Positions 7,970 through 16,609 of a stretch of DNA of 64,000 nt are shown piece by piece; the first letter of the stretch is position 1; each line of letters begins with the position of its first letter. A program made the translations under genes and the position numbers. Source of the DNA: Chromobacterium rhizoryzae (lineage in GTDB: Bacteria > Pseudomonadota > Gammaproteobacteria > Burkholderiales > Chromobacteriaceae); contig NZ_CP066126.1 of assembly GCF_020544465.1 (NCBI RefSeq), positions 4,650,001 through 4,714,000 on the forward strand. Reading direction: 5' to 3'. A model generated the notes under the pieces. The model saw nothing but the letters and a program-made list of their open reading frames with translations, ran no database searches and was not told the DNA's origin.

Positions 7970-9157
7970 ATGTCCACCCATGACAAGACAGAAATTCAGC
8001 TCGCCACGGCGGATGACATCGACCTCTTCACCATATTAAAAACCTTGCTGAAACACCGGCGCTGGATCATCGGCAGCGTTATCGCACTGGGCAGCGGCGC
8101 CTTGATCCTGAGCCTGACGCTGCCGCCGCTATATACCTCCACAGCCAAGATCCTGCCGCCCCAGCAACAAAGTTCGAGCATGAATTTGCTGCTGGGCCAA
8201 CTGGGTGGACTGGCCGGCGCGGCCGGTGGCATTGCCGGCCTGAAAAACCCGGGCGAACTCTATATCGGCCTGTTGCAAAGCCGCACGGTAGCGGACAATT
8301 TAATTCAACAGTTCAAATTGAAACAGCGCTACGCCACGGAAACGATGGACGAAACCAGAAAGGCATTGCAAAGCGCCAGCACCTTCAACAGCGGCAAGGA
8401 CGGCTTGATCAGCATCAACGTGGAAGACAAGGACCCCCAATTCGCCGCTGCTCTGGCCAACGGCTATATCACCCAATTGATCCGGCTCAATCAATCCCTA
8501 GCGGTCACCGACGCAGCCAAACGCCGGCTGTTTTTCGAGACCCAGCTAAAGCAGACTAAGGAGCAATTGACCGCCGCGGAAACCGCGCTGCGCCAGACCC
8601 AGGAGCGCACCGGCATGATTCAGCCGGATGGCCAGGTTCAGGCCATTATGAACACCGTTACCCAACTGAAAGCCAGCATTGCCGCCAAGGAAGTGCAATT
8701 AGAGTCCCTGCGCAGCTACGCCACCGAACAGAACCCGCTCTATCAACGCAGCCGGCAAGAACTGGCCGGTTTGAAAACGCAATTGGCCAAACTGGAAAAC
8801 GGCGCTGCAATCGCCGGCGACGTCATGGTGCCCACTGGCAAAATGCCGCAATCCGGCTTGGAATACCTGAGACGGCTGCGCGAGGTAAAGTACCAGGAGA
8901 CGATTTTCGAGCTGCTGGCCAAACAATATGAACTGGCCAGAATCGACGAAGCCAAGGATTCGTCCCAAATCCAGATACTGGACAGCGCGGCAATACCCGA
9001 ACTCAAGAGCAAACCCATCCGCTCTTTGATCACCGCCGCGGGGCTACTCAGCGGCTTGGTGCTCGGCATCGCGCTGGCCCTACTGCGCGAACGTTTCCAG
9101 ATCGCGCAACAGTCCGGCCGCTTGCATGAATTGAACTGGGCGCTGAAAGAGCGCTAG
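7970..9157 (+). CDS. Wzz/KpsE-type polysaccharide chain-length determinant
   Basis: 395 residues with the polysaccharide co-polymerase layout: a cytoplasmic N-terminal tail, a first membrane helix (about residues 35-53, RWIIGSVIALGSGALILSL), a long periplasmic part with coiled coil (about 170-290), and a second helix near the C-terminus (about 345-368, ITAAGLLSGLVLGIALALL). There is no tyrosine kinase domain, so it is a PCP-1/KpsE-like form rather than Etk/Wzc. It partners the SLBB exporter 34 bp upstream and ends the operon. The last bases (CTAG at 9154-9157) are shared with the stop codon of the convergent MFS gene. Confidence 0.85.
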   Translation: MSTHDKTEIQLATADDIDLFTILKTLLKHRRWIIGSVIALGSGALILSLTLPPLYTSTAKILPPQQQSSSMNLLLGQLGGLAGAAGGIAGLKNPGELYIGLLQSRTVADNLIQQFKLKQRYATETMDETRKALQSASTFNSGKDGLISINVEDKDPQFAAALANGYITQLIRLNQSLAVTDAAKRRLFFETQLKQTKEQLTAAETALRQTQERTGMIQPDGQVQAIMNTVTQLKASIAAKEVQLESLRSYATEQNPLYQRSRQELAGLKTQLAKLENGAAIAGDVMVPTGKMPQSGLEYLRRLREVKYQETIFELLAKQYELARIDEAKDSSQIQILDSAAIPELKSKPIRSLITAAGLLSGLVLGIALALLRERFQIAQQSGRLHELNWALKER

Positions 9158-10350
9158 CGCGTCACCCGCCGCCTATACCCCATCCGGAACACGAAGCCCA
9201 GGACCAGCATCACCATCATGCTGGCCGCCAGGCTCAGCGGGCTGGACCAGACCAGCGGCGCGATCAGGCCGGCCACCACGCTAGACATCATGGTCTGGAA
9301 GAAGCCCTGCAGCGAGGAAGCGGTGCCGCGCAGCGATGGAAACTGGTCCATCAGGTTTAGGGTGATGGACGGCGCGGCGATCGACATGCCGGTGGTGTAC
9401 AGCGCCAACGGCAATACCGCCCACGGCATCGCGGCCTCCGGCGCCAGCAGGTTGTACAGCAGATTCCAGCCGGCGGCGACGAACATCACCGCGTAGCCGC
9501 GCGACACGATGTCCTTCTGCGCCACCCGTCCGGCCATCTTGCCGGACAGATAGGCGCCCAGCATGATGCCGGACACGGCCGGGCCGAACATCCATAGAAA
9601 CTGTTCCGGCCCCAGGTGCAGATGCTGCATCAGAAACACCGGCGCCGACGGTATGTAAAGGAAGAAGCCGGCGAAATTAAAGGACACCGCCGCGGTCAGC
9701 AACTGGAACTCGCGCTTGCGTCCCACCTGCCAGTAATTGGCCAACAGGTATTTAACCTTCAAGGGCTGGCGCGCGGACTCGTGATGGGTTTCCGGCAAGG
9801 CGAACCAGCTCATCAGGAACAGCGCCAGGCCGATCAGCGCCATGAAGACGAAGATGGAATGCCAGCCGAAGGCGCCGAACAGCCAGCCGCCCACCACCGG
9901 CGCAATCGCCGGCGACAGCGAGAACAACATGGTCACCTGCGACATCAGCCGCTGAGCGTCGGCGCCGTCCAGCTTGTCGCGGATGATGGCCCGCCCCACC
10001 ACCAGGCCGGCGCCGCCGCAAAAGCCCTGCAGCGCGCGGAACAACAGCAATTGCCCCAGGCTGTCCGACAACGCGCAGCCTATCGACGCCAGGCTGAACA
10101 GCAAGGTGGTGACCAGCACCACCGGACGGCGGCCCACCGCGTCCGAGATGGAGCCGTGCCACAACATCATCACCGCGTAAGACAATAGATATACCGTCAA
10201 CGCCTGCTGCATCTGCAAGGGCGAGACCGCCAGGCTTTGCCCGATCGCGCTCATCGCCGGCAAGAAGGTGTCGATCGAAAACGGCCCCAGCGTGGACAGG
10301 GCCGCCAACAGGATTGCCAGCCCGAAGTGGCTGCGTGTGGTGGGATGCAT
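9154..10350 (-). CDS. Bcr/CflA-family MFS drug exporter
   Basis: 398 residues and about 12 predicted membrane helices. The N-terminal signature of the Bcr/CflA subfamily is clear: LAALSTLGPFSIDTFLPAMSAIG, then the MFS motif A-like SDAVGRRPVVL between helices 2 and 3 and the motif C-like SLSPAIAPVVGGWL in helix 5. Such proteins export bicyclomycin, chloramphenicol, sulfonamides or cysteine by proton antiport; the substrate here cannot be predicted. It is a single gene on the minus strand, divergent from the arsC-like gene and convergent with the Wzz gene. Confidence 0.85.
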   Translation of the reverse strand: MHPTTRSHFGLAILLAALSTLGPFSIDTFLPAMSAIGQSLAVSPLQMQQALTVYLLSYAVMMLWHGSISDAVGRRPVVLVTTLLFSLASIGCALSDSLGQLLLFRALQGFCGGAGLVVGRAIIRDKLDGADAQRLMSQVTMLFSLSPAIAPVVGGWLFGAFGWHSIFVFMALIGLALFLMSWFALPETHHESARQPLKVKYLLANYWQVGRKREFQLLTAAVSFNFAGFFLYIPSAPVFLMQHLHLGPEQFLWMFGPAVSGIMLGAYLSGKMAGRVAQKDIVSRGYAVMFVAAGWNLLYNLLAPEAAMPWAVLPLALYTTGMSIAAPSITLNLMDQFPSLRGTASSLQGFFQTMMSSVVAGLIAPLVWSSPLSLAASMMVMLVLGFVFRMGYRRRVTR

Positions 10351-10536
10351 GGCGGATAAATAACAATGAGAGTCAATGCATGGTAACGGTTGGGCCGGAA
10401 CTTGCCAAACCGGACTGATGTAAATAAAACGTCATAGCCGGATATCGCTGCGCTCAGGCGCGCGCCGCTGGCGCCGGCTTCAATTTCGTGCCACGATCAA
10501 TCCACTCCACGCCGGCCATAACAAGGAGAGACCAGC

Positions 10537-10884
10537 ATGATTCGCCTGTACCACAACCCGCGCTGTTCCAAATCCAGGGAGGCGCTGAGCCTGCTGGAGA
10601 ACGCCGGCGCGGAAATCGAAATCGTCGAGTATTTGAAGCACCCGCCCAGCTATGAAGAGCTGGAGCGCCTGTTGACGCTGCTGAATATGGAGCCGCGCGA
10701 TCTGATCCGCCAGAAAGAGGAGGAGTACGCAGAACTCTATCTGGACGACATCACGCTGGAACCCAGACACCTGATTACCGCCATGATAGACAATCCCAAG
10801 TTGATTGAACGCCCTATCGCCGTTTGCGGCGATCGCGCCGTGGTGGGACGTCCGCCGGAGCGGGTGCTGCAGCTGCTGGGCTAG
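10537..10884 (+). CDS. arsC: ArsC-family reductase (YfgD/arsenate reductase-like)
   Basis: 115 residues of the glutaredoxin-linked ArsC family. The start IRLYHNPRCSKSREAL carries the redox/nucleophilic Cys10 in the N-P-x-C-x-x-S-R motif, and the LIERPIAVCGDRAVVGRP region near the C-terminus carries the family's substrate-binding arginines. Length matches ArsC/YfgD. There is no arsR, arsB or other arsenic gene nearby, so a true arsenate role is only likely, not shown; YfgD-like proteins are poorly characterised. A strong ribosome site (AAGGAGAG) lies 7 bases before the ATG, and a good terminator follows. Confidence 0.78.
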   Translation: MIRLYHNPRCSKSREALSLLENAGAEIEIVEYLKHPPSYEELERLLTLLNMEPRDLIRQKEEEYAELYLDDITLEPRHLITAMIDNPKLIERPIAVCGDRAVVGRPPERVLQLLG

Positions 10885-10907
10885 CCTTAGCCGGCATCGC
10901 CCATCAG

Positions 10908-10936
10908 CGCCCAGGGCTTTGGCCTTGGGCGTTTTT
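10908..10936 (+). terminator. rho-independent terminator after arsC-like gene
   Basis: Stem CGCCCAGGGC / GCCTTGGGCG (one G-T pair) with a 4-base loop, followed by TTTTT, 24 bp after the stop codon of the ArsC-family gene. Confidence 0.8.
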
Positions 10937-10990
10937 GCATGCGGCCGCCCCTGCCCAGCCCATTGCCTTCAAAATTATCACTTGCGGAAT

Positions 10991-11007
10991 AGTAACTTCC
11001 GTTACTA
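10991..11007. promoter_or_regulatory. operator-like palindrome before the MarR gene
   Basis: AGTAAC TTCC GTTACT is a perfect 6-bp inverted repeat ending 12 bases before the MarR start codon. Its core TAACTTCCGTTACTA recurs with 13 of 15 matches before the efflux operon (11553-11567). It is the likely autoregulatory site of the MarR protein. Confidence 0.6.
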
Positions 11008-11018
11008 AAATAACGGCT

Positions 11019-11519
11019 ATGAATCCAACCAAGTCATTTCAAACGCTTGAGCAGGCCGTCAATCGGATCGAAGCGCGTTTTCCCGGCGTGCCGCGCCAGG
11101 AAGTCATTCTGGCGCGCTTGCTGTACCACATCCTGCCGCGGCTGTCCGCCCACCTGTGCGACAAGCTGAAGCATCACGGCCTCAACGAGACGGTGTGGAT
11201 GGCCCTGCTGGCGCTGTACGCCTGTCCGCAACAGGCGCTCTACCCGTCTGAAATCAGCGATACGCTGGATTCATCGCGCACCAACGCCACGCGCATCGCC
11301 GACGAACTGGTCAAAAACGGCTGGGCGGCCCGCTCGCCCAGCGCGGAAGACCGACGCAAGATCCTGCTGGAGTTGACGCCGGGGGGCGTGCAACTCGTCG
11401 AATCGCTGCTGCCCGTCTCCCGCGAATGTCACCGGGAGCTGTGGTCGGATTTCGACGCCGCGGAAAAGCAGGAGTTCGAACGCTTATTGCGCAAACTGCT
11501 CTGCAGCCTGGGCGGCTGA
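11019..11519 (+). CDS. MarR-family regulator (EmrR/MprA-like)
   Basis: 166 residues. It has the winged-helix layout of MarR proteins: ALYPSEISDTLDSSRTNATRIADELVKNGWAAR forms the helix-turn-helix and leads into the wing SAEDRRKILLELT. It is followed directly by an EmrAB-type pump, as E. coli emrR is by emrAB, so it is the likely ligand-responsive repressor of the pump. The open frame runs further upstream, but ATG 11019 gives the normal MarR length and lies just after the palindrome at 10991. A terminator overlaps its stop codon, so it is probably its own transcript, with a second copy of the operator controlling the pump genes. Confidence 0.86.
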   Translation: MNPTKSFQTLEQAVNRIEARFPGVPRQEVILARLLYHILPRLSAHLCDKLKHHGLNETVWMALLALYACPQQALYPSEISDTLDSSRTNATRIADELVKNGWAARSPSAEDRRKILLELTPGGVQLVESLLPVSRECHRELWSDFDAAEKQEFERLLRKLLCSLGG

Positions 11520-11541
11520 AGCTGGGGAACCGGCTTTTTTT
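11519..11541 (+). terminator. terminator directly after the MarR gene
   Basis: Stem AAGCTGG / CCGGCTT (one T-G pair) closing a GGAA tetraloop, followed by five further T residues. The first A of the stem is the last base of the MarR stop codon. It separates regulator and pump transcripts. Confidence 0.72.
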
Positions 11542-11550
11542 CGTCCTTAT

Positions 11551-11567
11551 AATAACTTGCGTGACTA
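11551..11567. promoter_or_regulatory. second operator-like site, before the efflux operon
   Basis: TAACTTGCGTGACTA (11553-11567) matches the site before the MarR gene (TAACTTCCGTTACTA) at 13 of 15 positions. It sits 62 bp before the GTG start of the efflux outer-membrane protein, right for promoter control by the same MarR repressor. Confidence 0.58.
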
Positions 11568-11629
11568 TCACATCATCAATCACTTCATCAATTGCTAATA
11601 CAGCAAGTGAACACGGGGAGTCCCACAAG

Positions 11630-13036
11630 GTGAAAAAGACTCAATGGCAGCACGGCGTCAGCGCCCTGCTGCTCAGCGCCCTGTTGGGCGGCTGCGCGAG
11701 CTTCGGCCCGGACAGCGCGCCGGCCACGCAGCTCGATGCCGGGCAATTGCGGCTGAGCGACGGCCAAGGCGGGCAGATCGCCAGCGACTGGTGGACCCAG
11801 CTGAACGACGCGACGCTGAACCAGTTGGTGGCGCGCGCCCTGCAAGAAGCGCCGTCCTTGAAGCTGGCCGAAGCCCGGCTGCGCCAGGCGCGCGCCGCCG
11901 TCGGCATCGTCGAAGGCAATAGCGGCCCCAAACTCGATTTCAGCGCCAATATGACCCAGCTGAATTACGAGTTTCCGGCGCCGATCTCGCGCGACTACGT
12001 CAACGCCTACACCGCCATGCTGATGGGCAGCTGGGAGTTCGACTTCTGGGGCAAGCACCGCGGCCAGATCGACGAAGCCGTCGGCCAACAGCAAGCCATC
12101 GCCTTCGAAGGCGCTCAGACCCGGCTGACGCTGACTCAGGCCGTCATCGCCCAATACACCCAGTTGCAGCGGCTGCAGGCGCAAAGCGCGGTGCTGGCCA
12201 AGCGCATCCAGCTGGCGGAGAGCCGTCAAACGCTGACCCAGGCCCGCATCAACGCCGGCCTGCTGCCGGGCGACAACCAGCGGGGCAACGAAGTCTCGCT
12301 GCACCGTCTGCGCCAACAGCAAAGCGCCTTGGCCCAGGACAGCGACCGCGCCCGCCACGCGCTGGCGGCGCTGACCGGCCAGGGACCGGACGCCTTGAAC
12401 GCGCTGCAAGCCGCCAAGAGCGCGGCGCTGCCGCCGCTGGACGCGGACAGCCTGCACGCGGAACTGCTGGGCAAACGCCCTGACATCGCCGCCCAACGCG
12501 CGCGGGTGGAAGCCATGGCCGGCGCGGTCAAAGCCGCGCGCGCCGAGTTCTACCCCAATATCAAGCTGACCGCCTTCGCCGGCCAAACCTCGCTGGAACT
12601 GAACAAGCTGATGAACGGCAACTCCACCTTCTGGGGCTTCATGCCGGCGATCAGCCTGCCCATTTTCCACTCCGGCGCGATCCAGGCCAATCTGGGCAAG
12701 CAAAAGGCCGGCTACGACCTGGCTGTGCACAGCTACAACCAGACCGTGTTGGACGCGATGCGCGACGCCGCCGACGCCGTCAGCGGCTGGCAGCAAAGCG
12801 GCAAGCAACTGGAACAGGCGCGCCAGGCGCAGGACAGCAGCGGCCGCGCCGCCGACTCCGCCGCCGCCCGCTTCAAGGCCGGCATCATCAACAAGCTGAA
12901 CCTGCTGGACGCCCAGGACAGCGCGCTGGCGCAACAGTCAGCGCGCATCGACGCCGAAGCCGGCCGCAAACTGGCTTGGGTCTCCCTGAACACCGCATTG
13001 GGCGGCGGCTTCAACGCTGCGCCCGCCACCCACTGA
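11630..13036 (+). CDS. NodT-type outer-membrane efflux lipoprotein
   Basis: About 468 residues. It is the outer-membrane channel of the tripartite pump (TolC/OprM fold, NodT subfamily). A lipoprotein signal is visible: LLLSALLGGCASF with lipobox L-G-G-C, so it is anchored by acylated Cys. Two OEP domains follow; SDWWTQLNDATLNQLVARAL and the second-half AARAEFYPNIKLTAFAG are typical. The frame is open far upstream, but GTG 11630 with GGGGAG 10 bases before it puts the signal peptide at the start. It is first in an operon with emrA (10 bp later) and emrB; E. coli emrAB instead borrows TolC. Confidence 0.88.
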   Translation: MKKTQWQHGVSALLLSALLGGCASFGPDSAPATQLDAGQLRLSDGQGGQIASDWWTQLNDATLNQLVARALQEAPSLKLAEARLRQARAAVGIVEGNSGPKLDFSANMTQLNYEFPAPISRDYVNAYTAMLMGSWEFDFWGKHRGQIDEAVGQQQAIAFEGAQTRLTLTQAVIAQYTQLQRLQAQSAVLAKRIQLAESRQTLTQARINAGLLPGDNQRGNEVSLHRLRQQQSALAQDSDRARHALAALTGQGPDALNALQAAKSAALPPLDADSLHAELLGKRPDIAAQRARVEAMAGAVKAARAEFYPNIKLTAFAGQTSLELNKLMNGNSTFWGFMPAISLPIFHSGAIQANLGKQKAGYDLAVHSYNQTVLDAMRDAADAVSGWQQSGKQLEQARQAQDSSGRAADSAAARFKAGIINKLNLLDAQDSALAQQSARIDAEAGRKLAWVSLNTALGGGFNAAPATH

Positions 13037-13046
13037 GAACGCATCC

Positions 13047-14207
13047 ATGGACAAGAAAACCAAAACCGCGCAAGGGCGCAAACGCAATCTGATCGTCGCC
13101 ACCACCCTGTTCGCCGCCATCGCCATCGGCTACGGCGCCTACTGGGCGCTGGTGCTCAGCCATCAGGAAAGCACCGACGACGCCTATGTCAGCGGCCACC
13201 TGGTGCAAGTCACCCCGGAAGTGGGCGGCACCGTCGCCAAGGTGCTGGTGGACGACACCCAGCACGTCAAGGCCGGCCAATTGCTGGTCAGCCTGGACAA
13301 GAACGACGCGCAGCTGAACTTCGACCGCGCCCGCAATGAGTTCGCCCAAGCCGTGCGTCAGACCCGCCAATTGATGAGCAACACCCAGCAGCTGGCGGCC
13401 CAGGTCACCCTGCGCGAAACCGAGCTGGCCCGCGCCGACGCCGACCTGAAACGCCGCAAACAGTTGGCCGGCACCGACGCGCTGTCGGCGGAAGAACTGG
13501 GCCACGCCAACGACGCCGCCGCCGCCGCCAAGGCAGCGCTGGACGCCGCGCGCGAACAGCAAAAAGCCAGCGCCGCGCTGCTGGGCAAGGACGCGCTGGC
13601 GCAGCAGCCTGCGGTCAAAGCCGCCGCCAGCCGGCTGAAGGAAGCCTGGCTCGCGCTGCAGCGCACCGAGATCAAGGCCCCGCTGGACGGCGCCGTCGCC
13701 CGCCGCAATGTGCAGGTTGGCCAGCGCCTGGCCGCCGGCACCCCGCTGATGTCGGTGATCCCGCTGCAAAACCTGTGGGTGGACGCCAACTTCAAGGAAG
13801 GCCAGCTGGCCAAGATCCGCATCGGCCAGCCGGTGGAACTGAAGTCCGATCTCTACGGCGGCAAGATCGTCTACCACGGCAAAGTGGTGGGCCTGTCCGC
13901 CGGCACCGGCAGCGCCTTCTCGCTGCTGCCGGCGCAGAACGCCACCGGCAACTGGATCAAGGTGGTTCAACGTGTGCCGGTGCGCATCCAGCTGGACCCG
14001 AAAGACCTGCAATCGCACCCGCTGCGCGTCGGCCTGTCCATGGACGCCGTGGTGGACACCTCCAGCACGGACGGCAAGGCCGTGGCCGAAGCCCAGCCCT
14101 TCGTCGCCCACCAGGACGTCTCCGGCCAGCTGCCGGACCTGAAACAGGCCGACGAACTGGTGCGGACGCTGCTGGCGGCCAACGCGGGTGAAGGCAAGGC
14201 CGAATAA
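13047..14207 (+). CDS. emrA: EmrA-type membrane fusion protein
   Basis: 386 residues: a short cytoplasmic tail, one membrane helix (about 16-36), then the HlyD/EmrA layout. STDDAYVSGHLVQVTPEVGGTV starts the biotinyl-lipoyl-like domain, a long Ala-rich coiled-coil hairpin spans roughly residues 90-205, the second lipoyl half reads TEIKAPLDGAVARRNVQVGQ, and a beta-barrel follows. It bridges the inner-membrane EmrB and the outer-membrane channel. Its ATG lies 10 bp after the channel gene stop and its stop is 12 bp before emrB. Confidence 0.9.
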   Translation: MDKKTKTAQGRKRNLIVATTLFAAIAIGYGAYWALVLSHQESTDDAYVSGHLVQVTPEVGGTVAKVLVDDTQHVKAGQLLVSLDKNDAQLNFDRARNEFAQAVRQTRQLMSNTQQLAAQVTLRETELARADADLKRRKQLAGTDALSAEELGHANDAAAAAKAALDAAREQQKASAALLGKDALAQQPAVKAAASRLKEAWLALQRTEIKAPLDGAVARRNVQVGQRLAAGTPLMSVIPLQNLWVDANFKEGQLAKIRIGQPVELKSDLYGGKIVYHGKVVGLSAGTGSAFSLLPAQNATGNWIKVVQRVPVRIQLDPKDLQSHPLRVGLSMDAVVDTSSTDGKAVAEAQPFVAHQDVSGQLPDLKQADELVRTLLAANAGEGKAE

Positions 14208-14219
14208 GGGGTCCGGACC

Positions 14220-15752
14220 ATGAATCATCCACCACTGACCGGCTCCAAGCTGGTCTGGATCACGCTGGCGCTGTCGATGTCGGTGTTCATGCAAGTGCTG
14301 GACACTACCATCGCCAACGTGGCCTTGCCCACCATCTCGGGCAACCTCGGCGCGGCCACCAGCCAGGGCACCTGGGTGATCACCTCCTTCGGGGTGGCCA
14401 ACGCCATCGCGGTGCCGCTGACCGGCTGGCTGGCCAAGCGCCTGGGCGAAGTGAAGCTGTTCACCGCCTCCACCCTGCTCTTCGTGCTCACCTCCTGGCT
14501 GTGCGGCATGTCCAGCAGCCTGGAAATGCTGATTTTCTTCCGCGTGCTGCAAGGCGCGGTGGCCGGCCCGATGATTCCGCTGTCGCAGAGCCTGCTCTTG
14601 TCCTGCTACCCGCCGGAGAAGAAAGGCATGGCGCTGGCGCTATGGGCGATGACGGTGATCGTCGCGCCGGTGTTCGGCCCGATTCTGGGCGGCGTGATCA
14701 GCGACAACTGGCACTGGGGCTGGATCTTCTTCATCAACGTGCCGGTGGGACTGGCGGCGGCCTTCATTTCCTGGCGCATCCTCAAGCCGCGTGAAACCGA
14801 AACCGTCGATCTGCCTATCGACCGCATCGGCCTCGCCTTGTTGGTGATCGGCGTCGGCGCGCTGCAAATGGTGCTGGACCGCGGCAAAGAGCTGGACTGG
14901 TTCAACTCCACCGAGGTGGTCACCCTGGCGGTGATCGCGGTGCTGGCGCTGGTCTATCTGGTGATCTGGGAGCTGGGCGAGAAACATCCCATCGTCGATC
15001 TGAGCCTGTTCAAGCAGCGCAACTTCACCGTCGGCACCGTCGCCATCAGCCTGGGCTTCATGCTCTACTTCGGCACCGTGGTGCTGCTGCCCCTGATGCT
15101 GCAGACCCAGATGGGCTACACCGCCACCTGGGCCGGCCTGGCCGCAGCCCCCATCGGGCTGATCCCGGTGGTGCTGTCGCCCATCATCGGCAAGTACGCG
15201 CAGCGGCTGGACATGCGCTGGGTGGTGACGGTGAGCTTCAGCGTGTACGCGATCTGCTTCTTCTGGCGCAGCACCTTCAACCCGCAGATGGACTTCGCCT
15301 ACGTGGTGTGGCCGCAGGTGGTGCAGGGCATAGGCGTGGCCTGCTTCTTCATGCCGCTGACCACGATCACCCTGTCCGGCCTGCATCCCAGCCAGATCGC
15401 CAGCGCGTCCAGCCTGTCCAACTTCCTGCGGATTCTGGCCGGCAGCATCGGCACCTCGATCACCACCACGATGTGGGACCGTCGCGAGGCGATGCACCAC
15501 GCGCGCCTGACCGAGCATGTCAGCCTCTACGATCAGGCGTCCAACGCCTGGTTCCGGCTGCTGGACATGGCTGGCCTGTCCTCCGGACAGCAGGCGGCGC
15601 TGACCTCGCTGCAAATCACCAAGCAGGGCTACATCATGGCGGCCAATGAGATTTTCTGGCTGTCCGGCGTGCTGTTCGTGCTGCTGATCGGCCTGGTGTG
15701 GTTCGCCAAGCCGCCGTTCACCGCTGCTGGCGGCGACAGCGGCGCGCATTGA
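14220..15752 (+). CDS. emrB: EmrB-type MFS transporter (DHA2, 14 helices)
   Basis: 510 residues with about 14 predicted membrane helices. It has the DHA2 signature LDTTIANVALPTISGNL in helix 1, the motif A-like region GWLAKRLGEVKL, and the motif C-like VIVAPVFGPILGGVIS in helix 5. It is the proton-driven inner-membrane pump of the EmrAB-channel system, which in E. coli exports hydrophobic uncouplers and some antibiotics. It is last in the three-gene operon. A 33-bp short form of the dispersed repeat begins at the first base after its stop codon, followed by a terminator. Confidence 0.91.
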   Translation: MNHPPLTGSKLVWITLALSMSVFMQVLDTTIANVALPTISGNLGAATSQGTWVITSFGVANAIAVPLTGWLAKRLGEVKLFTASTLLFVLTSWLCGMSSSLEMLIFFRVLQGAVAGPMIPLSQSLLLSCYPPEKKGMALALWAMTVIVAPVFGPILGGVISDNWHWGWIFFINVPVGLAAAFISWRILKPRETETVDLPIDRIGLALLVIGVGALQMVLDRGKELDWFNSTEVVTLAVIAVLALVYLVIWELGEKHPIVDLSLFKQRNFTVGTVAISLGFMLYFGTVVLLPLMLQTQMGYTATWAGLAAAPIGLIPVVLSPIIGKYAQRLDMRWVVTVSFSVYAICFFWRSTFNPQMDFAYVVWPQVVQGIGVACFFMPLTTITLSGLHPSQIASASSLSNFLRILAGSIGTSITTTMWDRREAMHHARLTEHVSLYDQASNAWFRLLDMAGLSSGQQAALTSLQITKQGYIMAANEIFWLSGVLFVLLIGLVWFAKPPFTAAGGDSGAH

Positions 15753-15785
15753 GAACCTGCTTACGATCCGCATCGTAAACAGGGT
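15753..15785 (+). repeat. dispersed palindrome family, short form (copy D)
   Basis: GAACCTGCTTACGAT, CCG, ATCGTAAACAGGGTC: only the two terminal arms of the larger element (see 51431-51571), with the central ~105 bp missing. The arms pair at 13 of 15 positions. It starts at the first base after the emrB stop codon. Confidence 0.65.
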
Positions 15786-15803
15786 CTAAACAAGTCCAGT
15801 GGA

Positions 15804-15835
15804 CCGGGCGGCGATGGTATCGTCGCCCGGTTTTT
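15804..15835 (+). terminator. terminator after the emr operon
   Basis: Stem CCGGGCGGCGAT / ATCGTCGCCCGG (one mismatch), loop GGT, then TTTTT. It ends one base before the convergent enoyl-CoA hydratase gene's stop codon at 15836. Confidence 0.82.
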
Positions 15836-16609
15836 CTATTCTCCCCGAAACACCGCCGCGCGCTTGTCCAGGAAAGCCCGCATGCCCTCCTTCTGATCCC
15901 GCGACGCGAACAAGAGCTGATACGCCTTGCGCTCCAGCATCAGCGCCGTCGCCAACGGCGCGTCGGCGCCGGCCAGCACCACTTCCTTGATCTGCTCCAC
16001 CGCCAGCGGCGGCAGCGCGGCGATCTGCGCCGCCAGCTCCAGCGCGCGCGTTTCCAGCGCCTCGTCCGCCGTCACCTCGCTGACCAGGCCCATCGCCAGC
16101 GCCTCCGCCGCGCCGATGCGCTCGCCGGTCAACAGCAGCTTCATCGCGCGGAACTTGCCCACCGCCCGCAGCAGCCGCTGGGTGCCGCCGGCGCCCGGCA
16201 TCACCCCCACCTTGACTTCCGGCTGACCGAACTGGGCGGATTCGGCGGCGACGACGATGTCGGCGTGCATCGCCAGCTCGCAGCCGCCGCCCAAGGCATA
16301 GCCGGCCACCGCCGCGATCACCGGCTTGGGACAGTCGGCAATCGCCTGCCATAGCTTGTGCAGTTGGCGCTGCATCAGTTCTATGCTGCCGCAGTCTGCC
16401 AGCTCGGTCAGGTCCGCGCCGGCGGCGAAAGCGCGATGGTCGCCGCACAGCAGAATCGCCCTGACGTCGGCCGCGGCGGCCAGCTCCTGGAAACGCCGCG
16501 CCAACTCCCGCCGCAGCGCCGTATTCAAGGCATTGAGCGCCTGCGGGCGGTTCAAACGCAGCCGCGCCACGCCGTCGGCCGGATAATCCAGCAAGATCAG
16601 TTCGTCCAT
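15836..16609 (-). CDS. paaF: enoyl-CoA hydratase, PaaF-like
   Basis: 257 residues of the crotonase family. RAFAAGADLTEL supplies the first oxyanion-hole region, and YALGGGCELAMHADIVVAAE with FGQPEVKVGVMPGAGGTQRL carries the second and the catalytic Glu region. In the phenylacetate pathway PaaF hydrates 2,3-dehydroadipyl-CoA to 3-hydroxyadipyl-CoA. Its sequence resembles E. coli PaaF along its length. The start ATG 16609 shares one base with the thiolase stop (TGATG) and has GGAGG 6 bases before it, so the two are translationally coupled. A second crotonase lies two genes upstream; which one is the true PaaF is uncertain. Confidence 0.78.
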   Translation of the reverse strand: MDELILLDYPADGVARLRLNRPQALNALNTALRRELARRFQELAAAADVRAILLCGDHRAFAAGADLTELADCGSIELMQRQLHKLWQAIADCPKPVIAAVAGYALGGGCELAMHADIVVAAESAQFGQPEVKVGVMPGAGGTQRLLRAVGKFRAMKLLLTGERIGAAEALAMGLVSEVTADEALETRALELAAQIAALPPLAVEQIKEVVLAGADAPLATALMLERKAYQLLFASRDQKEGMRAFLDKRAAVFRGE

